Below, in pieces: positions 1 to 8,669 of a stretch of 64,000 nt of DNA. The stretch covers positions 1 through 64,000 of the forward strand of contig SOIM01000037.1 in NCBI GenBank assembly GCA_004377185.1, read 5' to 3'. The DNA is from Methanomassiliicoccales archaeon (GTDB lineage Archaea > Thermoplasmatota > Thermoplasmata > RBG-16-68-12 > SOIM01). Below the pieces are notes generated by a model. That model was given only the letters and a program-made list of their open reading frames with translations. It did not search any database and was not told where the DNA came from. Numbering within the stretch: position 1 is the first letter of the stretch; the number at the start of each line of letters is the position of its first letter. The position numbers and the translations under genes were made by a program.

Positions 1-123
1 AAAATAGTTCATGGTAGAGCAACATAGCTAGCCACAGAATTTTGGGATGACGCTGCAGTTGGCGGGATTTGTGTCAAAACCAAATGGAGCGTTCACTTCT
101 TAGCAACAGAATCACTCTTCAAT

Positions 124-516
124 CTAGAAGATGCCCACCAGGATTCCGATATCTGGGAAGAGTGCCTTCGCAATGAAGTTGATGATGTAGATGGCCACAA
201 CGGTTATTATGGCAATCAGGATGGATTCCACTATCTCATCTCCAAGGCTGGTTTCGGAGACGATTACGAACCTTATGATTAATACCAGTAGAAAGAAGGC
301 TATTATTACGCCCACCAGCCCGAGGTGAAACTGGCTTTCGAGCATTCCCTCGAAGAGCGGGACCAAGACCACCGCCAGAAACGCGGTTGCGAAAAGCCTG
401 AGGAGGTAGGAAGCAGTGATGACCTCTTCCTTGCAGACCAGCCTGGTCGCGATGTAGAGGACTATCATCACTATGAGGATCTCAATGAAGAAGAAAGCCC
501 AGTTCATAAGCTCCAT
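124..516 (-). CDS. small four-helix membrane protein, function unknown
   Basis: The ORF encodes about 130 residues from an ATG at 516 (MELMNW), preferred over the longer track start because the first 26 residues of the longer form are poorly hydrophobic and would run into the divergent HDAC-like gene. Four hydrophobic segments are visible: WAFFFIEILIVMIVLYIATR, a second around LFATAFLAVVLVPLF, a third around LVGVIIAFFLLVLIIRF, and a last one around ILIAIITVVAIYIINFIA. No catalytic motif is recognised. It is transcribed away from the deacetylase gene, sharing an 83-bp intergenic region. I do not recognise a family; it is probably an integral membrane protein of the cytoplasmic membrane. Confidence 0.6.
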   Translation of the reverse strand: MELMNWAFFFIEILIVMIVLYIATRLVCKEEVITASYLLRLFATAFLAVVLVPLFEGMLESQFHLGLVGVIIAFFLLVLIIRFVIVSETSLGDEIVESILIAIITVVAIYIINFIAKALFPDIGILVGIF

Positions 517-599
517 GGTTGCATGTATGAGAAGAATATCCTTAAAACTAACGTTTCGGCAGGCAAACATTATTGGGGGCATCTGACGATACACTGTAC

Positions 600-1604
600 A
601 TGATTATCTATCATCCGAAGTACCTGGAACACATGCAGGATCCCTATCATCCTGAGTCTCCTCAAAGGTTGGATGCCATTCTGAAGAAGCTGGAAAGCAG
701 CGAACTGATGGGCGGTTGTCTCGTCCCTGAAGCGGCCACCAAAGAGGATATCCTCAGCGTTCATACTCCAGAGTATGTGGATTACGTCCAGAACTCCGGG
801 GAAGGGGTCATAGATTCCGATACTACTCTGCATACCGAGACGTACGAGATTGCTGTCCTGTCCGCTGGAGGAGGGTTACTGGCGGCGCGGAAGTCCGTGG
901 AGGAGAAGAAGCCCTACTTCGCCTTGATAAGGCCTCCGGGTCATCACGCGACCCCTGGTAGCGGAGGAGGGTTCTGCTATTTCAACAACATAGCCATTGC
1001 CGCGAAGGAGCTTCTCAAAGAGATGGAGAGGATCGCGATCATCGATTTTGACGGTCACCACGGGAACGGGTCCAGCGACATCTTCCAGAACAGCAAGGAG
1101 GTCGTGTACATGTCCACCCATCAGTGGGGGATATATCCCGGAACTGGTCCTGCCAACTTCGTGGGTGAGGGCGATGGAGAGGGACACATCATCAATGTTC
1201 CATTTCCAGGTGGGTCGGGGGACTTCTCCTTCTACAAGGCCTTTGACGAACTCTTCCGACCCGTCCTGAACCAGTTCAAGCCCGAGATGATCTTGGTGAG
1301 CTTTGGAGGGGATGCCCATTACAAGGATCCGCTCACGGGTCTGGCTCTGTCATCTTTCGGATACATGGATTTCATGAAGAAGATCTTCGATGCTGCCAAG
1401 GAACTGTGTGAGGGAAGACTGGCGGTGTATTTGGAAGGAGGATACCATCTCCAGGCGCAGGCCGAGGTCGTTGCGGGATCTATTGCCGTTTTCCAGGGCA
1501 AGGAACTTCACATGCAGTTCACGGACATATCAGATCAACTTGGCAGGGGAAAAGATGCCGTGGAAGAAGCAAAAGAAGTGCACAGTTCCTACTGGAAGTT
1601 ATGA
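600..1604 (+). CDS. histone deacetylase / AcuC / acetylpolyamine amidohydrolase family protein
   Basis: A 334-residue member of the arginase/deacetylase fold superfamily. The zinc-dependent signature is complete: RPPGHHA, GFCYFNNIA, the metal ligands in IIDFDGHHGNGS, SFGGDAHYKDPLTGL, and the LEGGYH loop. ATG at 600 (MIIYHPKYLEH) is preferred to the track start because it begins directly at the family's N-terminal strand. Such enzymes remove acyl groups from acyl-lysine or acetylated polyamines; the substrate cannot be told from sequence. It converges with the CBS protein gene, sharing 6 bp at the 3' end. Confidence 0.9.
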   Translation: MIIYHPKYLEHMQDPYHPESPQRLDAILKKLESSELMGGCLVPEAATKEDILSVHTPEYVDYVQNSGEGVIDSDTTLHTETYEIAVLSAGGGLLAARKSVEEKKPYFALIRPPGHHATPGSGGGFCYFNNIAIAAKELLKEMERIAIIDFDGHHGNGSSDIFQNSKEVVYMSTHQWGIYPGTGPANFVGEGDGEGHIINVPFPGGSGDFSFYKAFDELFRPVLNQFKPEMILVSFGGDAHYKDPLTGLALSSFGYMDFMKKIFDAAKELCEGRLAVYLEGGYHLQAQAEVVAGSIAVFQGKELHMQFTDISDQLGRGKDAVEEAKEVHSSYWKL

Positions 1605-2738
1605 CCTTTTCCTGCGCTTTCTCTTGTCCAGTCGCCTCTCCTTCTCTCTCTTGACGTTCCTCTCCAATTGGTCCAGCATTTCTTCCAAGGCGCTGAAGAG
1701 ATCCCAATCGTGACTTCTCGCGTAGTACATTTCGTTCTCAGTGGTCATCCTGGCCCGGATGGAGTGTTTGAAACTGTCTCCCTTGGTGTGGTACTTGGTC
1801 ATGTGTACGTTGAACACTTTGGGAGTTACGATCTTGCCGATCCTCCTGAGGGTCTTGCCCATCATCTCGTACATGGCATCGTAGACCTCTGGTCCCTCTT
1901 CCAGTCCGGATATCTGGACGTAGACCTCATCACCTTTTCTGAACCTCACCAACAGTTCCACCAGGTCTATCTGCGTGACAATGCCAACGGGGATATCCTT
2001 CTCCACGACGGCGATGTTGGAGACGTCGTGCTTTGCCATGAGTTTGATGACCTTGGAAATACTGGCGTCCTTAGTCACCGAGATCGGTGGAGACGACATT
2101 ATGCTCTTTACTTCCACATCAAGTGGACCAGTCTCCAGGCCTGCATCCTCGCCTCTCTTGACGGGTTGAATCACCAAGGGAGCGATGTCCTTCAGGCCCA
2201 CCACACCTACCAGGTGTTCAAACTCATCGATGACCGGGATGGACCTTGCCTCCAATTCCTGTATCAGGTGTCTCGCTCTTGAGACCATGTCATTTTCGTA
2301 CACGCACTGGACCGAGTGTGACATTACAGAATCCGTGGCCAACTCCGCAAGTTCCTCAAACTTCAGAATGGACCTGACCAGATCGGTCCTGGAAACCACC
2401 CCAATGAGCTTCTCTTTCTTCTTCACGGGAAGGGCCCGGACTCCTGTGGAAAGTACCGTCTCGGCGATCTGGGGCAAGGTGGTCTGGTCCTCAACATGTG
2501 TAACATGGGTCAGAACATGCTCAACCTTTGTGCTCGGTGGCAGTCCCCGCCTTCTGATCAAGAAATCGTAACTGACAAGCCCAAGGAACTCTCCGTCTCG
2601 GACGACCAAGACCTCGTGGACATCTTTTCTCTTCATCCTGCCTATGACTACCGAGAGAGTCTCATCGGGGGACGCAATGACTGGCTTGGCTGTCATCAGG
2701 TCTATGGCCTTGACCTTTTCGATATCCTTGAGTTCCAT
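1599..2738 (-). CDS. four-CBS-domain protein with C-terminal S30EA/HPF-like domain
   Basis: 379 residues from ATG at 2738 (MELKDIEKVKAIDLM); the extra 32 residues in the track are upstream of a TATA-like TTAAATAT. Two Bateman modules (four CBS motifs: VKAIDLMTAKPVIAS, VEHVLTHVTHV, ATDSVMSHSVQCV, VEVKSIMSSPPISV) occupy residues 1-265, so adenine-nucleotide binding is likely. Residues about 275-379 (GKIVTPKVFNVHM, IRARMTTENEMYYA, DWDLFSALEEMLDQLERNVK) resemble the beta-strands and last helix of the S30EA/HPF ribosome-hibernation fold, followed by a basic tail. I infer a nucleotide-sensing ribosome-binding factor. CBS assignment is firm; the S30EA-like assignment rests on pattern matching. Confidence 0.8.
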   Translation of the reverse strand: MELKDIEKVKAIDLMTAKPVIASPDETLSVVIGRMKRKDVHEVLVVRDGEFLGLVSYDFLIRRRGLPPSTKVEHVLTHVTHVEDQTTLPQIAETVLSTGVRALPVKKKEKLIGVVSRTDLVRSILKFEELAELATDSVMSHSVQCVYENDMVSRARHLIQELEARSIPVIDEFEHLVGVVGLKDIAPLVIQPVKRGEDAGLETGPLDVEVKSIMSSPPISVTKDASISKVIKLMAKHDVSNIAVVEKDIPVGIVTQIDLVELLVRFRKGDEVYVQISGLEEGPEVYDAMYEMMGKTLRRIGKIVTPKVFNVHMTKYHTKGDSFKHSIRARMTTENEMYYARSHDWDLFSALEEMLDQLERNVKREKERRLDKRKRRKRS

Positions 2739-2866
2739 TGTATCACTAGTCGTTCGTGTAATGGAAGTTCGATATTTAACCTTTCCAATGGTGGAAAATA
2801 CGCTCCGGCTCGTGGCATTAATCAACCACCGCAAACCTTTTTATGAACTAGACAGGTTTCCAAATC

Positions 2867-3142
2867 GTGAAGGTAAGAGCCCACGCTATTTTCAGAGGAC
2901 GGGTCCAAGGTGTCTTTTTCAGGGCCAATACCGAAAGGAAGGCAAGGGAGCTGGGTCTCGTTGGATGGGTAAGGAATCTCGCGGACGGAACTGTGGAAGC
3001 CGTCTTCGAGGGCAACAAGGAAGGTGTTTCCGAAGCAATAGAATGGTGCCGGGAGAACCAACCCTACGCAAAAGTATCCAGTGTTGATGTGGCGTGGGAC
3101 GACCCGACTGGCCAACACACAAGCTTCGAAGTGAGAAGATAG
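2867..3142 (+). CDS. acyP: acylphosphatase
   Basis: 91 residues, usual family length, starting at a GTG (2867) about 20 bp after a TTTTTATG TATA-like element. The active-site loop FRGRVQGVFFRANTE contains the catalytic Arg, and GWVRNLADGTVEAVFEG contains the conserved Asn and the beta-strand signature. It hydrolyses carboxyl-phosphate bonds of acyl phosphates in the cytoplasm. It is divergent from the CBS protein gene and convergent with the downstream hydrolase, which ends 1 bp away. No oddities. Confidence 0.95.
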   Translation: MKVRAHAIFRGRVQGVFFRANTERKARELGLVGWVRNLADGTVEAVFEGNKEGVSEAIEWCRENQPYAKVSSVDVAWDDPTGQHTSFEVRR

Positions 3143-3143
3143 C

Positions 3144-3977
3144 CTAGTCTATGGAGATCTGGTAAATCTCTTCGGGATGGGTCTTGTGAACTGCGAGGAC
3201 ATCCTCCTCCGTGAAAAGTCCGTCCCTCAGCATGGCCATTGTCGTTCTGGGAACGGTTGCTGGACCCAGGACCGCACCCGGTCTTCTCGGATCGTCTATG
3301 TAGTCCGTTTCCATCAGGAACCGATTGCCTTGGGATATTGCTGACCGTATGTTCTGCTTGCTGGCCAGTACGCTTGGGAACAGTCCGTGATTCTTGTCCA
3401 AGTCCACGATGGGCGGGCAGAAATGTTTCACAACCCTTTCCCGTGAGAGACCGACAGAGTCAGCCATTTCAGCCAGTTCCTTGAACGTACCCAGGGTCGC
3501 GGATTCGGTGTGAAGGACCACCGGACAATCAGTGTCTTTTGCGAGCTCCATGCCGTATTTGAGAATCTCATTTGAAACCTGCATTATCTCCTCGGAAACG
3601 GGGAAGTGCGGTCTCCCTATCTCACCCACAGCTATGGCCAGACCCTTCTCAACAAACCCTGCCGCCAAGTCCATTCCTTTCATCATGATCTCCTTTGCAG
3701 GCCCGATGGGAATCCTTTCAACCATGTGTACGAGGTCGACTGGGTACGGACCGACAGTGACGAAGACCTTTGCATCCGTTTCCTTCCTGACCTTCTCAGC
3801 CATATCCACCGTTCTCTGAAAAGCCTCTTGATAGCTCTTCTCTCCTGTGATGGGGATGTCTCGGTAAGGAATGTGTGCAAGAACCAGGTGGGTGCCCCCC
3901 GCTCTGCAGAATTTCTTGACGGCTTGGACGTTCTCTCCGTCCGGGCGGAGATGCATGTGGTTGTCTAGAATGAACAT
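3144..3977 (-). CDS. TatD-related TIM-barrel metal-dependent hydrolase
   Basis: 277 residues. An N-terminal DNHMHLRPDG metal-binding HxH motif, a central GEIGRPHFP, a VVLHTES histidine, VVKHFCPP, and a late METDYIDDP aspartate are arranged as in the amidohydrolase/TatD superfamily (archaeal COG1099-like group). This suggests a cytoplasmic metal-dependent phosphoesterase or amidohydrolase; the substrate is unknown. The gene starts at ATG 3977, beside the TBP gene which is transcribed in the same direction from further upstream. Confidence 0.8.
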   Translation of the reverse strand: MFILDNHMHLRPDGENVQAVKKFCRAGGTHLVLAHIPYRDIPITGEKSYQEAFQRTVDMAEKVRKETDAKVFVTVGPYPVDLVHMVERIPIGPAKEIMMKGMDLAAGFVEKGLAIAVGEIGRPHFPVSEEIMQVSNEILKYGMELAKDTDCPVVLHTESATLGTFKELAEMADSVGLSRERVVKHFCPPIVDLDKNHGLFPSVLASKQNIRSAISQGNRFLMETDYIDDPRRPGAVLGPATVPRTTMAMLRDGLFTEEDVLAVHKTHPEEIYQISID

Positions 3978-4019
3978 ATCAATCGAAAATGGTCTTTCGA
4001 GTATATATAGGTCGGAACA

Positions 4020-4571
4020 CTAACGACGAAGCAGACCAGCTCGGGTCAGTTCCTCTGTGATTTTCTCGACAGCCCTCTCTACGTCCTCTGGCTTCTTTGC
4101 GCCGGTGCAGACCAACTTCCCTGAGCCAAAGAGAAGAACCACCACCTTCGGGTCATCTATCCTGTAGACCAGTCCGGGAAACTGCTCGGGTTCGTACTCC
4201 ACCTTCTCCAGACCCAGGCTGATGGCTATCGCATTCAGGTTTATTCCTGACTCCAGGTCAGAAGAAGCAACTATGTTCTGAACCTCAATCTTAGGTTCCT
4301 TATCTATCTTGATTCCAGCCTTTTCGATCTGCTCTGCAACTTTGCTGATTGCCAGTTTCACTTGCTCCAAGCTTTTTGCTCCTGTGCACACGACCTTTCC
4401 ACTTCGGAAAAGAAGAGTGGCCGTCTTCGGATCTTTCAATCTATAGATCAGGCCGGGAAACTGCTCTGGCTCGTATTCTGCTCCCCCCAAGGCCAGGGCT
4501 ATTGCTTGAAGGTCAAGCTCACTCCCGAGAGAAGTCGAAGCAACAACATTTTCTATCTTTATTTTGGCCAC
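4020..4571 (-). CDS. tbp: TATA-box-binding protein
   Basis: 183 residues made of two imperfect repeats of about 90 residues, each with the signature ALALGGAEYEPEQFPGLIYR / LGLEKVEYEPEQFPGLVYR and a strand such as TATLLFRSGKVVCTGAKS. It bends promoter TATA DNA and recruits TFB and RNA polymerase. The start is a GTG at 4571 preceded by a good Shine-Dalgarno (GGAGGT) a few bases upstream, with TATA-like TATTTAAA and TTTTTAAA elements beyond it. Family length is normal. Only one TBP is present in this window. Confidence 0.98.
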   Translation of the reverse strand: MAKIKIENVVASTSLGSELDLQAIALALGGAEYEPEQFPGLIYRLKDPKTATLLFRSGKVVCTGAKSLEQVKLAISKVAEQIEKAGIKIDKEPKIEVQNIVASSDLESGINLNAIAISLGLEKVEYEPEQFPGLVYRIDDPKVVVLLFGSGKLVCTGAKKPEDVERAVEKITEELTRAGLLRR

Positions 4572-4738
4572 CTCAATACCTCCAACAAAGTGATTTATCG
4601 CCCACTTGGCTCAGAGTCATTTAAATACCCCTTTAAAAAGATATCGGATTGAATTCTCCGAATCCAGTGTAGTCTGACCGTCTTATTATCGGGAAATGCT
4701 CCCAAACTCTCAAAAAAGCAGGTTGCGAATGCATTATC

Positions 4739-5635
4739 TCACTCCGACCGATTTTCCAACTCTTTGACAATGGCCACCAATGTTGAATTCACTGGTGTGG
4801 GAATCCCTCTCTCTTCCCCAAGCTTGGAGATCGCTCCGCATATCGAGTCTATCTCCGTTCTCTTGCCATTCTCGATGTCTTGCAGCATGCTAGATTTGTT
4901 CCCCGCAGTCAGTCTGGCTACCTCTTTCGTCATGGATATGGCGTCTTCTATGTCGATTTCAATTCCATGCGCATTTGCGACCAAGACTCCTTCCCTGCAG
5001 ACTTCCTCGAGGTCCTGCTCGAGTTTTTCATCTTCCAGAAGAACCCCGTTCTTGCACCTAGCAATGGCCGTGATGGGGTTTATCCCTGCGTTCACGATCA
5101 CCTTCTTCCAGATCTCTTTTCTTATGTCATCCGAGGCCTGTGTTTCTATTCCAGATTCGTTGAACATCTTGACAATATCCGATACTCTATCTTCGGCTCC
5201 AGTGTAGTTCCCCAGAATGGTATCTCCGACTCCCGCGTGATATATCCTCCCCGGTCCTTCAAGGGTGACCCCATGGCTGGTGACACCTCCGATAACCTTG
5301 GACGCGAAACCAGAGATTATCTCCTCATTGCCCAAACCGTTCTGCAAGGTGAGAAAGACTGACTTGTCATAGAAAGCGTCCAGCGCTCTCATCGCTTCTT
5401 CGGTGTTGTAGGACTTCGTAGTTACTATTATGAGCTCGGGGTCTTCACTGCCATCCAGTTCTTCCTTTGTGTGTGGATGCACCACCACCTCCGTCACTCC
5501 TGTTATTCTCAGTCCTGCTTCCCGTACCGCTTTCAAATGTTGCTCCCTGCCCACCAAGGTCACATCATTCTTCTGCGACAGCAGGCCACCCACCAAGCTT
5601 CCCAACGCCCCTGCTCCGAATACGATTACTCTCAC
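4739..5635 (-). CDS. panE: 2-dehydropantoate 2-reductase (ketopantoate reductase)
   Basis: 298 residues. The N-terminal Rossmann motif VFGAGALGSLVGG, VGREQHL (NADP phosphate binding), TTKSYNTEEA, LQNGLGNEE and the C-terminal KVIVNAGINPITAIA, with SMLQDIENGKRTEID containing the conserved substrate-binding residues, are all typical of ApbA/PanE. It reduces ketopantoate to pantoate with NADPH, for coenzyme A biosynthesis. It may be co-transcribed with the upstream EndoV fusion gene (44 bp gap, same strand). Confidence 0.93.
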   Translation of the reverse strand: MRVIVFGAGALGSLVGGLLSQKNDVTLVGREQHLKAVREAGLRITGVTEVVVHPHTKEELDGSEDPELIIVTTKSYNTEEAMRALDAFYDKSVFLTLQNGLGNEEIISGFASKVIGGVTSHGVTLEGPGRIYHAGVGDTILGNYTGAEDRVSDIVKMFNESGIETQASDDIRKEIWKKVIVNAGINPITAIARCKNGVLLEDEKLEQDLEEVCREGVLVANAHGIEIDIEDAISMTKEVARLTAGNKSSMLQDIENGKRTEIDSICGAISKLGEERGIPTPVNSTLVAIVKELENRSE

Positions 5636-5679
5636 AGCCAGAAGATTGGGTATGTCATATAAAAAGTTCCTTTTCGGGT

Positions 5680-6612
5680 CTATCCCGTGCGTTTGTTCCT
5701 GAGCTCGGTCGCCATTCTGTGCGCTCTTCTCGTAGGTTCAGGAATCCGATGGAAACAAAGTTTCCTGGACAAATCAAGCGCGCTCTTCATCGAAATCATG
5801 TGTCCAGGGGAAACAAACACGTACCGATCCGATTTGGAGGACTTGAGAGCCATTCCCAGGACACAACCCTCATGGATGATACTGGAAAAATCGCCTATCT
5901 TCTTCGGGGTCTTCCCCAACTTGCCCAATAGAAGTCTCTTTGTCACGCCGATCGTGGGTACATTGAGCTCCAGGCCAGCGTGGGACGCAATCCCTATCCT
6001 CCTCGGATGCAGAATACCGTTCCCGTCAATCATCAGTACGTCCGGTTTTGTCTTAAGTCTCTTGAATATCTTCTTTATCATGGGGAGCTCTCTGTAAGAG
6101 AGGTATGTGCTCACATAGGGGAAGGTCACCTTCCCGCTCAACCTCCTCTCCTCCACGAGCTTCATTTTCTCAACATCTAGAATCACGCAAGCAGCAAAAG
6201 CAGAGTCACCCTTGTAGGCAACGTCTATTCCACCGACCGTCCTGACCCTCTTGAAACCATCCTCCAAAGACACCTTGGAAGCAAGCTCCTCCTGCTTTTC
6301 TCTCAACTTCGCCAGGATGCGTTCTGATTTGAAGTCCTTGAATAGGTGATCCTTGAGATTCCTCACCTTTCTGTTCTCTACCGGCACACCTTCCTCTTTC
6401 AGCATCTGGAGGTATCTGGACAATGCGGCCTCGCCTCTCGAAGTGACAACGCGATGTATGGGTAGCCCTCCGTCCCATTCTTCTTGGAGAAGGCTGTAGA
6501 TGGTTCTTGAGGCGACCACATCGCCTATCGCCCTCGCGATATCACCGTAGGTTGAGACCATCCCCTCCGGGATTTGTTCCACCATAGCGGAAAGCTCTTT
6601 CCTGAATCTCAC
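5680..6612 (-). CDS. nfi: fusion: alkyltransferase-like (ATL/MGMT-type) DNA-binding domain + endonuclease V
   Basis: 310 residues. Residues 1-75 match the helix-turn-helix part of O6-alkylguanine-DNA alkyltransferases (IPEGMVSTYGDIARAIG ... HRVVTSRGE), but the active-site PCHR is PIHR, so the alkyl-accepting cysteine is replaced by Ile as in non-catalytic ATL proteins, which carry other residues there. Residues about 90-300 are endonuclease V: VGGIDVAY, FPYVSTYLSYRELP, MIDGNGILHPRRIG and VSPGH, with the catalytic Asp/Glu/Asp set present. EndoV cleaves near deaminated bases (hypoxanthine). An AGT-EndoV fusion is known from Ferroplasma; here the first half probably senses rather than repairs alkyl lesions. 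Confidence 0.88.
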   Translation of the reverse strand: MRFRKELSAMVEQIPEGMVSTYGDIARAIGDVVASRTIYSLLQEEWDGGLPIHRVVTSRGEAALSRYLQMLKEEGVPVENRKVRNLKDHLFKDFKSERILAKLREKQEELASKVSLEDGFKRVRTVGGIDVAYKGDSAFAACVILDVEKMKLVEERRLSGKVTFPYVSTYLSYRELPMIKKIFKRLKTKPDVLMIDGNGILHPRRIGIASHAGLELNVPTIGVTKRLLLGKLGKTPKKIGDFSSIIHEGCVLGMALKSSKSDRYVFVSPGHMISMKSALDLSRKLCFHRIPEPTRRAHRMATELRNKRTG

Positions 6613-6722
6613 GAGAGAATCAAATGGCTACGAGCACAAAAACTTTTCCAATCGTTTATCAAACCCCAGAATGGGTCAGGTTGAACAGTTTGAAATACCT
6701 ACAACCAATTTCCGCAGGGAAC

Positions 6723-8012
6723 ATGTCAATTCTGCTGAAGAACGGAATCGTAGTCACCCAGAACCCCAAGAGAGAGGTCCTTGAAGGGGACGTCTACGTG
6801 GAGGACGGGAGGATAGTCGAGCTGGGAAAGGTCAGGACGGAGGCGGAACGTGTAGTCGACTGTTCAGGCAAGGTGGTGATTCCCGGTCTCATCAACACAC
6901 ACAACCACGTGGCTAACACCCTGATTCGTGGTTGCGCGGACGATGTTCACCTGCACGAGATGATGGAAAGGAGCTTTGATTTTGACGCAAAGGTCACCCG
7001 TCGGGACGTACAGGTCGGAGCTCTTCTGGGTTGCCTGGAGATGATGAAGTCCGGGACGACAACCTTCCTGGACGCTTTCTATTGGGAGGACGAGGTTGCG
7101 CGGGCCGTTCGGGAAGCGGGGATGAGGGCCTTTCTCGGTTGGGCGGTCCTCGATGAGGAACTCTCCACGCAAAGGGGCGATCCCTTGGACAACTGCGCTT
7201 CCTTCATTGGTAAACACAAGCAGGAGGAACTAATAACCCCGCTGGTCTTTCTGATGGGCGCCTATGTGTGTTCCGAGGAGACCTTCAGCGAAGGCAAGCA
7301 TCTGGCCGAGGATGAGGATGTCCTGCTTCATATGCACCTTTCTGAAACCAGGAAGGAGGTCTATGACCACCAGAAGAAGACCGGCATGAGGCCGATAGAG
7401 TGGTTGGACAAGATAGGTTTCCTTTGTGACAGACTTACGGCCGCACATACCGGATGGGTCACGATCGGTGAAGTGAGAATGCTGGCAAGGAATGGTACCA
7501 AGGTCTCTCACTGTCCCGTTTCGAATATGAAGTTGGCAACTGGAGGTGTTGCGCCTCTGCCGGAGATGTTCGAGAACGATGTTACTGTCACACTGGGTAC
7601 GGACAGCCCCATCTCAAACAACGGTCTGGACATGTTTGAGACCATGAAGTTCTGTGCCCTTCTTCACAAAGCGGACAGATGGGATGCAAGGGTCTTTGAT
7701 GCCCAGAAGGTGTTTGATCTTGCTACCATAGAAGGTGCCAGGGCGTTGAGAATGGAAGACCGGATTGGGTCAATAGAGGAAGGAAAAAGGGCCGACCTCG
7801 CTGTTCTGGATTTCAATGTCCCGAGGACCACACCCTGCGGCAAATCAAGAGTGGTTTCCCATCTCGTCTATTCATGCAACGGCTCTAACACCTCAACCAC
7901 AATAATAGATGGCAAGATAGTTGTGAACGAAGGGAGGTCAGAGCACCTCAAGGAAGATGTGATTCTGGAAAGGGCCAATGAGATAGCTGTGGAACTGTTC
8001 GAGGAGGAATAG
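6723..8012 (+). CDS. amidohydrolase: 5-methylthioadenosine/S-adenosylhomocysteine deaminase family
   Basis: 429 residues from ATG 6723 (MSILLKNGIVV), chosen because a TATA-like TTGAAATAC lies about 26 bp upstream and the family begins here; the extra 33 track residues are spurious. Metal ligands are visible in NTHNHVANTLIRG, HMHLSET, AHTGWV and GTDSPISNNGLDM, with HCPVSNMKLATGG as in MtaD/DadD-type enzymes. These deaminate SAH, methylthioadenosine or 5'-deoxyadenosine, in archaea probably serving SAM by-product recycling; the exact substrate is not certain. Its TAG stop is immediately followed by the rnhB ATG. Confidence 0.9.
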   Translation: MSILLKNGIVVTQNPKREVLEGDVYVEDGRIVELGKVRTEAERVVDCSGKVVIPGLINTHNHVANTLIRGCADDVHLHEMMERSFDFDAKVTRRDVQVGALLGCLEMMKSGTTTFLDAFYWEDEVARAVREAGMRAFLGWAVLDEELSTQRGDPLDNCASFIGKHKQEELITPLVFLMGAYVCSEETFSEGKHLAEDEDVLLHMHLSETRKEVYDHQKKTGMRPIEWLDKIGFLCDRLTAAHTGWVTIGEVRMLARNGTKVSHCPVSNMKLATGGVAPLPEMFENDVTVTLGTDSPISNNGLDMFETMKFCALLHKADRWDARVFDAQKVFDLATIEGARALRMEDRIGSIEEGKRADLAVLDFNVPRTTPCGKSRVVSHLVYSCNGSNTSTTIIDGKIVVNEGRSEHLKEDVILERANEIAVELFEEE

Positions 8013-8669
8013 ATGAAAGGAAGAATATGCGGAGTGGATGAAGCGGGCAGAGGTCCCGTTCTGGGACCGATGGTGGTATCTGGCGTATGTGTTGATGACG
8101 AATCTCAACTCGCAACGCTCGGCGTACGAGATTCCAAGAAGCTCAGGCCTGTAAGAAGGGAACAACTCGCTCGTGAGATTACATCCATTGCTGAGGTTGA
8201 GACGGTTGTGGTCCCGGCCGAGGAGATCGATCTGCTCCGAATGGAAATGACACTGAACGAGCTCGAAGTCAACATCTTCGGTTCCGTGCTGAGCAAGCTC
8301 AGACCCGAAATCGCATATCTCGATTCGGCCGATGTGAATGCCGAGAGGTTTGGTGTTAACGTTGCAGGCACGCTCGACTTCGAAGTTGAGATAATCTCCA
8401 AGCACGGTGCGGATGACATCTATCCCGTCGTGTCGGCCGCATCCATAATCGCCAAGACTACCAGGGACAGAGAGATTGCGAAGATCGAGAATGAAATCGG
8501 CGAAAGGATAGGAAGCGGATATCCTTCTGACCCCAATACGATTCAGTTCTTGGAAAAGTGGATAAGGGAGAAAGGCAATCTGCCCCCTCACACGAGGAAA
8601 TCATGGAAGACAGCAAAGAGGATTCTGCAAGGAACCAAGGTGAAGAAACTGAACGAGTTCGAGAGGTAG
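8013..8669 (+). CDS. rnhB: ribonuclease HII
   Basis: 218 residues, normal for archaeal RNase HII. Catalytic carboxylates are in CGVDEAGRGPVLGPM (Asp-Glu), in AYLDSADVN and further in AKTTRDREIAKI; RDSKKL and SGYPSDPNT are the other family motifs. It cleaves RNA in RNA/DNA hybrids, removing misincorporated ribonucleotides and primers. It starts on the base after the upstream deaminase stop, so the two are translationally coupled or operonic, and its 3' end overlaps the SCP2-like ORF. Confidence 0.97.
   Translation: MKGRICGVDEAGRGPVLGPMVVSGVCVDDESQLATLGVRDSKKLRPVRREQLAREITSIAEVETVVVPAEEIDLLRMEMTLNELEVNIFGSVLSKLRPEIAYLDSADVNAERFGVNVAGTLDFEVEIISKHGADDIYPVVSAASIIAKTTRDREIAKIENEIGERIGSGYPSDPNTIQFLEKWIREKGNLPPHTRKSWKTAKRILQGTKVKKLNEFER

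Noticed and set aside
325-603. 92-aa plus-strand ORF opposite the first membrane protein
   Set aside because: Antisense shadow with highly charged, non-conserved translation overlapping a hydrophobic protein with clear membrane helices.
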